A stretch of 64,000 nucleotides of DNA, from contig NZ_JAAMOW010000001.1 in NCBI RefSeq assembly GCF_011067135.1, forward strand, positions 558,001 through 622,000, in the 5' to 3' direction. The notes below the pieces were generated by a model. The model saw only the letters and a program-made list of their open reading frames with translations. It was not told the DNA's origin and ran no database searches. The translations under genes and the position numbers were made by a program. Shown here piece by piece: positions 59,039 to 64,000 of the stretch (within the stretch, counting starts at the first letter, position 1; the number at the start of each line of letters is the position of its first letter). This DNA is from Solimonas terrae (lineage in GTDB: Bacteria; Pseudomonadota; Gammaproteobacteria; Nevskiales; Nevskiaceae).

Positions 59039-60121
59039 ATGCACTTCGCCCTGCTTCTCGCCACGCTCGCTGCCCTGCTCAGTGGACCGCTGCTGTACGG
59101 CTGGGCGCAGCGGCGCTCGGCCGTGCTGGCCTTCCTCGACGGCTTCCTGTTCGTCAGCATCTTCGGCCTCGTGCTGATCGAAGCAGTGCCCGGCACGTTC
59201 AGCGCCGGCGGCCGCTGGAGCGCGTTGTTCCTCGTGACCGGTCTGCTCGGCCCGACGCTGCTCGAGAACTGGCTGAGCCGCGCGCGCCGCGAAGCGCATC
59301 TGGTCGCCCTGCTGCTGGCCATGCTCGGGCTGGTCGTGCACAGCCTTGGCGACGGCGTGGCGCTGTCGGCGGGCGGCGATGCGCATATCGCCATCGCGCT
59401 GCCACTGGCCGTCGCCCTGCACAGCGTGCCGGTCGGCCTGATGGTCTGGTGGCTGCTGTTTCCGGTGTTCGGCCGCTGGCCACCGCTGTTGGCCATTCTG
59501 GCGATGTGTGCCGGCACGATCGCCGGCTTCCGCTACGGCCCGGCGCTCGGCGCCCTGCTCGGCGCAACCGGCTGGGCCTGGTTCCAGGCACTGGTTGCCG
59601 GCACCATCCTGCACGTCGTGTTCGGGCGTCCACACATCGATCCGGACGCGCATCATCCCTCGGCGCCGCGATTCGAAGGCCTCGGCAATCTCTGCGCTCT
59701 GGCCGGCCTGGTCGTGCTCGCACGGCTCGATACCGACGCCCTGCCGGCCGCCGAACTGTTCAGCCACTTCACCCGGCTGGCAGCGGCCGTGGCGCCGTGG
59801 CTGATCGCGGCACACGTGCTTCATGGCCTCAGTGCGATCGGCAAAGGCCTGCCGGCGGCCTGGCAGCGCGGCGCGGCACGATCGGTCGACGCCAGTGCAA
59901 TCTGGGTGGTGCTGGCGCTGCTGCTCGCGGCGTTCCTGGGCGCCCATCTCGGCCACGGTTTCGCGCCATTGCCGACGCCAGCCGTACCGGACGCCCTGCA
60001 TCTCGGCGCGCTGGTCGCGCTGGTCGCGCTCTATGCCGCATCGCTGCTGCGCTGCGGTGGCCGCGCCTGGATCGCGCGCGCGCTGCCGCATCCGCGGCAC
60101 GACCACGAGCACGCGCACTGA
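59039..60121 (+). CDS. ZIP-like polytopic membrane protein
   Basis: The 360 residues form about nine or ten helices. VVHSLGDGVAL and LAVALHSVPVGL resemble the paired metal-binding helices of ZIP transporters (HxxxDG and HxxP), and the C-terminus is His-rich (HPRHDHEHAH). A divalent metal transporter is likely, but helix number and motifs differ from ZupT. It is divergent from the small anchored protein. Confidence 0.6.
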   Translation: MHFALLLATLAALLSGPLLYGWAQRRSAVLAFLDGFLFVSIFGLVLIEAVPGTFSAGGRWSALFLVTGLLGPTLLENWLSRARREAHLVALLLAMLGLVVHSLGDGVALSAGGDAHIAIALPLAVALHSVPVGLMVWWLLFPVFGRWPPLLAILAMCAGTIAGFRYGPALGALLGATGWAWFQALVAGTILHVVFGRPHIDPDAHHPSAPRFEGLGNLCALAGLVVLARLDTDALPAAELFSHFTRLAAAVAPWLIAAHVLHGLSAIGKGLPAAWQRGAARSVDASAIWVVLALLLAAFLGAHLGHGFAPLPTPAVPDALHLGALVALVALYAASLLRCGGRAWIARALPHPRHDHEHAH

Positions 60122-60163
60122 ATACGGTACGCAGGCCCGTAGGCGCTCGATCCGCGCCGCGGC

Positions 60164-61510
60164 TCAGTCCGCGATGCGGGCGATCTTGATCGCAAGCTCC
60201 AGGGCTTGCTCGTAGTTGAGGCGCGGATCGACCTGCGACTTGTACGCCCGTTCCAGATCCTCGTGCGACAGGTTGCGTGCGCCGCCCGTGCACTCGGTGA
60301 CGTCCTCGCCGGTCAGTTCCAGATGCATGCCGCCCAGCGTCGAGCCGCAGGCCTTGTGCAGCGCGAACGCCTGTTCGACTTCCGACATGATGCGATCGAA
60401 GGGCCGCGTCTTCAGGCCGTTCGGCGTCGACACGGTATTGCCGTGCATCGGGTCGCACATCCACAGCACCTGATGACCGGCCTTGCGCACGGCTTCGATC
60501 AGGCGCGGCAGATGATCTGCGATCTTGTCGGCTCCCATGCGGTGAATCAGGGTCAGACGTCCGGCTTCGTTGTCCGGATTCAGCACGCGGCACAGATCGA
60601 GCACCCACTCCGTCGTCATCGTCGGGCTGACCTTGACGCCCATCGGATTTCGGATGCCACGACAGTATTCGACGTGCGCGCCGCCGAGGTCGGCCGTGCG
60701 CATGCCGATCCACGGGAAATGCGTGGACAGGTTGTACCAGCCCGGGGCGCGCGGCACCTGCCGGGTCTGCGCCTGTTCGGCCCACAGCAGCAGCGCTTCA
60801 TGCGAAGTGTAGAAATCGACACGCGAGAAATCGCTGACCCTGCCGCCGGCCAGCGTCTCCATGAAGCGCACGGAATCGCCCAGGGTATCGACCATGCGCT
60901 GATAGTCGGCGGCCAGCGGTGAATGCTGAACCCAATCGAGATCCCAGTATTCCGGGTGGTGCAGATCGGCGAAGCCGCCGTCGATCAGGCCGCGCACGAA
61001 ATTGATCGTCATCGCCGAACGCATGTGGCCTTCGAGCAGGCGCTGCGGATCGGGAATGCGCGCCGCGGCGCTGAAGCCCGGGGCATTGACCAGATCGCCG
61101 CGATAGCTCGGCAGCGTGACGCCGTCCCGCGTCTCCAGATCGGCCGAACGCGGCTTGGCGTACTGCCCGGCAAAGCGGCCGATGCGCAGCACCCGCTTGC
61201 GCATGCCGTGCACCAGCACCAGTGACATCTGCAGCAGTACCTTGAGGCGATTGGCGATCACGTCCGAGCGGCAGTCCGCGAACGATTCGGCGCAGTCGCC
61301 GCCCTGCAGCACGAACAGCTCGCCGGCCTGCGCACGCGCAATCTGCGCCTTGAGGCTGTTGACCTCCCAGGACGTGACCAGCGGCGGCAGGCTGCGCAGC
61401 TGGGCCAGTGCCGCCTGCAGCGCATCGGCATCCGGATAGTTCGGCTGCTGGGCGGCAGGCCTGTCCTGCCAGGAATCGGGGCGCCAGTCGGGCGCGATGA
61501 CGGGGCTCAC
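60164..61510 (-). CDS. 3-deoxy-7-phosphoheptulonate synthase, class II
   Basis: The 448-residue enzyme is the plant-like class II DAHP synthase that starts the shikimate pathway. Typical blocks are QGGDCAESF, GRFAGQYAKPRS, CDPMHGNT, and GGMHLELTGEDVTECTGG with metal ligands. Class II enzymes differ wholly in sequence from AroF/G/H. It has its own promoter region of 89 bp, and the gene converges on the ZIP-like gene. Confidence 0.95.
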   Translation of the reverse strand: MSPVIAPDWRPDSWQDRPAAQQPNYPDADALQAALAQLRSLPPLVTSWEVNSLKAQIARAQAGELFVLQGGDCAESFADCRSDVIANRLKVLLQMSLVLVHGMRKRVLRIGRFAGQYAKPRSADLETRDGVTLPSYRGDLVNAPGFSAAARIPDPQRLLEGHMRSAMTINFVRGLIDGGFADLHHPEYWDLDWVQHSPLAADYQRMVDTLGDSVRFMETLAGGRVSDFSRVDFYTSHEALLLWAEQAQTRQVPRAPGWYNLSTHFPWIGMRTADLGGAHVEYCRGIRNPMGVKVSPTMTTEWVLDLCRVLNPDNEAGRLTLIHRMGADKIADHLPRLIEAVRKAGHQVLWMCDPMHGNTVSTPNGLKTRPFDRIMSEVEQAFALHKACGSTLGGMHLELTGEDVTECTGGARNLSHEDLERAYKSQVDPRLNYEQALELAIKIARIAD

Positions 61511-61599
61511 GTTGACTTCGTCGTTGACCGGAAAGGCGCGGATTATAGGGACTGATCCGCTCGGCGGCCCATGAGGCCGCGCGAGGCCACCACCGGCAT

Positions 61600-62415
61600 T
61601 CAGTCGAAGCGATAGGCGGACACTGTCGTCTCCATCACGCGGTCGCTGAAGATGCAGCGGCCGACGCCGCCCGGCGCCGCGCCGGCCGCGACCATCAGCG
61701 GCAGCAGGTGCTCTTCGGCGCGCGGTGGATGCGACAGGCGCGCGTCAGGGGCTTCGTCCCAACGCGCAAGCCGCGCTTCACGCTCGGCCGGAGCGGCCTC
61801 GACCGCCGCCGTCAGCCAGCTGTCGAAGCGCTCGGAGACCGGACCGAAGCGCGGATCGCCGTAGGCGCGCATGTTGTGAAAGCTCATGCCGCTGCCGACG
61901 ATCAGCACGCCTTCGTTGCGCAATGCGGCCAGCGCGCGGCCGGCAGCGAGATGCGCGGCCGCATCCATCGACGCCATCAGCGAGAGCTGCACGACCGGCA
62001 CATCGGCCGCCGGCAGGACCAGCTTCAGCGGAATGAAGACGCCGTGGTCATAGCCGCGCTGCGCGTCATCGGCGGCGGGCAGCGCCTGCGCCTCCAGCAA
62101 TGTCCGCACGCGCGCGGCCAGCACCGGTGCGCCGGGCGCGCCGTAACGCAGCTGATAAGTGTGCTCGGGAAAGCCGTAGTAGTCGTAGATCAGCGGTGGC
62201 TGCGGATGACTGCCGACCGTGAAGGCGGCTTCGAGCCAGTGCGCGGAAATCAGCAGCACGGCGCGTGGCCTCGCCGGCAGGGTTGCGACCAGACCGCGCA
62301 GGAAATCCGCCATGCGATCCCAGATGCCGGGCGGATTCCAGTCCATGAAAAAGCAAGGGCCGCCGCCATGCGGAATGTACAGGCTGGGCTGACGAAGCGG
62401 ATCGCGATCGGACAT
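61600..62415 (-). CDS. ygiD: LigB-type extradiol dioxygenase (4,5-DOPA dioxygenase-like)
   Basis: The 271-residue protein has the DODA-type zinc/iron site: H16 in YIPHGGGPCFF, His in ISAHWLEAAF, and YDHGVFIPLKL, plus the C-terminal HPPRAEEHLLPL. It matches YgiD-like dioxygenases that open catechol rings such as L-DOPA. ATG 62415 is the family start although the frame is open to 62559. It starts 31 bp after the DUF4105 stop. Confidence 0.9.
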   Translation of the reverse strand: MSDRDPLRQPSLYIPHGGGPCFFMDWNPPGIWDRMADFLRGLVATLPARPRAVLLISAHWLEAAFTVGSHPQPPLIYDYYGFPEHTYQLRYGAPGAPVLAARVRTLLEAQALPAADDAQRGYDHGVFIPLKLVLPAADVPVVQLSLMASMDAAAHLAAGRALAALRNEGVLIVGSGMSFHNMRAYGDPRFGPVSERFDSWLTAAVEAAPAEREARLARWDEAPDARLSHPPRAEEHLLPLMVAAGAAPGGVGRCIFSDRVMETTVSAYRFD

Positions 62416-62446
62416 GGGGGCGGATACTCCGGAGTGCGTTGCGTTT

Positions 62447-63439
62447 TCAGATGCCGGGCACGCCATCGCGGATGCGCTGCGAAAAGGCAGGGTCCTGATC
62501 GGCAAGCCAGGCGCGCGTGTTGATGCAGCCGGCGCGGCGCAGCGTGGCCAGATCGACACCCGGTGTCAGACCGCCGAGGCCGGCGATGTATTCCGGCAGG
62601 CGGCCGGACAGCAACAGCCGGTAATCCAGCGGCAAACGGCCGACGATGCGGCGCAGCATCTCGAACACCACGGTGGTGCAGTTCGCGGTTGCGGTGTTGT
62701 ACCAGCGCGGCCGGCGGCGCAGGCTCTCGGCCTCGGCGAGATACGCGAGAAACAGCGAGCGGATTGCGTCCGGCGGCAGGGCGATGCGGTACAGGTAGAC
62801 ATCTTCGCGCCGCAGGTTCGATCGCAGGCGCACGATGTCGCGCTCGTCGGCGGCGACCAGGCCGGTTTCGAACTTGCGGAAGAAGCCGCCCAGCGCCGAA
62901 TACGCTTCGCCGTGTTCCTTGCGGATCTCGATCGAGAACGCCAGATAGCGATCGTCGGCGAAACCGAACGAGACCAGCACATGGGCGATCAGCGGCCCGG
63001 TCCAGTACGACAGCAGGGCATCGACCGAACGCAGCTGGCCGAGATCGTACTGGCGCGTCTCCCAGCGCGCGCTGTAGTCGCCGAGGCTGCGCCATTCGAA
63101 ATTGCGCACGTTTTCCAGGGTGACGATATCGCCGACGACGCGGCTGCCAAGCTGACGGGCGACATCATCGGCCCAGACGCGGGTATTCGAGGGCCTTATC
63201 GTCCGCCACCAGGCGAGCAGCACGGTCATGGCAATCGCGCCGACCACCAGCGCCGCTCCCGCATGTCCGCTCCAAGGCAGCACGGTCACCAGCAGACCCA
63301 TCACGATCCACGCACCGATCATCCAGCCTCTGCCCGGACCGCGCGCCGGCAGCTGATAGCCGAGCGCAAGGCCGCCCCAGGCGGTCGCCGACAGCGACAG
63401 CAGCGAGCCCAGCCACAGCAGGCTCAAATGCAGCAGCAC
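62447..63439 (-). CDS. DUF4105 membrane protein
   Basis: The 330 residues have two or three N-terminal helices and a periplasmic DUF4105 domain: WRSLGDYSARWETRQYDL, FSIEIRKEHGEAYSALGGFFRKFE (split here as FSIEIRKE and FFRKFE) and the NCTT motif near 230, which carries a conserved Cys. Function unknown. GTG at 63439 is used; no ATG is available upstream in frame. Confidence 0.85.
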   Translation of the reverse strand: MLLHLSLLWLGSLLSLSATAWGGLALGYQLPARGPGRGWMIGAWIVMGLLVTVLPWSGHAGAALVVGAIAMTVLLAWWRTIRPSNTRVWADDVARQLGSRVVGDIVTLENVRNFEWRSLGDYSARWETRQYDLGQLRSVDALLSYWTGPLIAHVLVSFGFADDRYLAFSIEIRKEHGEAYSALGGFFRKFETGLVAADERDIVRLRSNLRREDVYLYRIALPPDAIRSLFLAYLAEAESLRRRPRWYNTATANCTTVVFEMLRRIVGRLPLDYRLLLSGRLPEYIAGLGGLTPGVDLATLRRAGCINTRAWLADQDPAFSQRIRDGVPGI

Positions 63440-63610
63440 GTCCGGCCAGGCCGGTGCACGAACGAAAACCGCCGCCGCGCGTCGACGACAGCACCGCCGG
63501 CATCGATCAGCCTGATGGTGTTTTGCATGGCCGGCATTCTGGCATCAAGACCCGGCTTGGCGTCGCGAACCGGCGGAAAGCCCACGGCGCGATCCGCTTC
63601 CAAAGCGGTT

Positions 63611-64000
63611 TCAGCCCTTTTTGCCGCCGACCAGTTGCCCGATCAGATCCATCGGCAGCGGAAACACGATCGTCGAATTGTGCTCGCCGGCGATGTCGAT
63701 CAACGTCTGCAGATAACGCAGCTGGATCGCCAGCGGCTCGCGCGCGAGCAGCGCCGCGGCTTCGGTCAGCCTCTGCGCGGCCTGCATTTCACCCTCGGCG
63801 TGAATCACCTTGGCACGCCGAGTACGCTCGGCTTCCGCCTGCCGGGCGATCGCGCGAATCATGCTCTCGTCGATGTCGACATGCTTGATCTCGACCGTGC
63901 TCACTTTGACACCCCAGGGATCGCTCTGCTCGTCGAGGATGATCTGGATGTCGTTGTTGAGCTTGTCGCGGGCACTGAGCATTTCGTCGAGATCGTGCTG
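63611..64000 (-). CDS. slipin/stomatin-like SPFH protein, C-terminal part (partial)
   Basis: The frame is open to the window edge. It shows the end of an SPFH (band 7) domain ([34 protein letters not shown]), then an Ala/Glu/Arg-rich coiled-coil stretch ([19 protein letters not shown]) and the tail [17 protein letters not shown]. These are typical of prokaryotic slipins, which form membrane microdomain scaffolds and often pair with NfeD. The N-terminus lies beyond base 64000. Confidence 0.88.
   Translation of the reverse strand, partial: QHDLDEMLSARDKLNNDIQIILDEQSDPWGVKVSTVEIKHVDIDESMIRAIARQAEAERTRRAKVIHAEGEMQAAQRLTEAAALLAREPLAIQLRYLQTLIDIAGEHNSTIVFPLPMDLIGQLVGGKKG

Noticed and set aside
61564-61580. 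Hairpin gcggcc/ggccgc between the DAHP synthase and dioxygenase genes
   Set aside because: Short stem with no T-run on either strand; not supported as a terminator.

Overview
The window is GC-rich bacterial chromosome. Gene content suggests a gammaproteobacterium of the Xanthomonadales/Nevskiales type: the gloB–methyltransferase–rnhA–dnaQ group, fadBA, the pbpC–YfhM pair, class II DAHP synthase, TgpA, and a histone H1-like repeat protein. Taxonomy is an inference from gene content and order only. About 59 protein genes, one leader-peptide ORF, six good intrinsic terminators and several regulatory sites can be supported. I saw no rRNA, tRNA, CRISPR array, insertion sequence or prophage.

Region 1 (1–13130) is the most interesting part. 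It is a dense sphingolipid locus: end of an acyl carrier protein, serine palmitoyltransferase, a bCerS-type N-acyltransferase (bacterial ceramide synthase), a ceramide fatty-acid 2-hydroxylase-like enzyme, a diacylglycerol/ceramide-type lipid kinase, a Tam41-like cytidylyltransferase, a CDP-alcohol phosphatidyltransferase, two further nucleotidyltransferases, a metallophosphatase, a HIT protein, an LptF/LptG pair and a patatin-type lipase. Kinase, Tam41-like enzyme and CDP-alcohol transferase form a tightly overlapping operon, which suggests ceramide -> ceramide-1-phosphate -> CDP-ceramide -> ceramide-phospho-alcohol. The LptF/G pair would then move the product toward the outer membrane. This is a hypothesis built from families and gene order.

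Region 2 (13292–20467) holds a MoxR/DUF58/TgpA transglutaminase operon, a PlsC-like acyltransferase, a UMF1-type transporter, rimI and a family 4 uracil-DNA glycosylase. Region 3 (20512–28323) is branched-chain amino acid synthesis with phosphatidylserine synthase: ilvN-ilvC-pssA-leuA on the minus strand and ilvB divergent on the plus strand, followed by a diguanylate cyclase. leuA is preceded by a 31-codon ORF that ends in a leucine cluster, a likely attenuator leader.

Region 4 (28373–38853) is mixed: an HxlR regulator with a clear palindromic operator facing a thioesterase and an enoyl-CoA hydratase; a TetR regulator; a Rieske-like protein lacking one histidine ligand; an Fsr-type efflux pump divergent from an AraC regulator; a SpoIIAA-like protein; NAD isocitrate dehydrogenase; a low-GC islet with an Imm26-type immunity gene; a GMC oxidoreductase; a lipoprotein and a MAPEG protein.

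Region 5 (38996–64000) has fadBA, with a palindromic repeat between the genes, the H1-like protein behind a near-consensus promoter, an ArsR-methyltransferase fusion, dnaQ/rnhA/methyltransferase/gloB, lon, the alpha-2-macroglobulin/PbpC operon, a ZIP-like membrane protein, class II DAHP synthase, an extradiol dioxygenase, a DUF4105 protein and the C-terminal part of a slipin.
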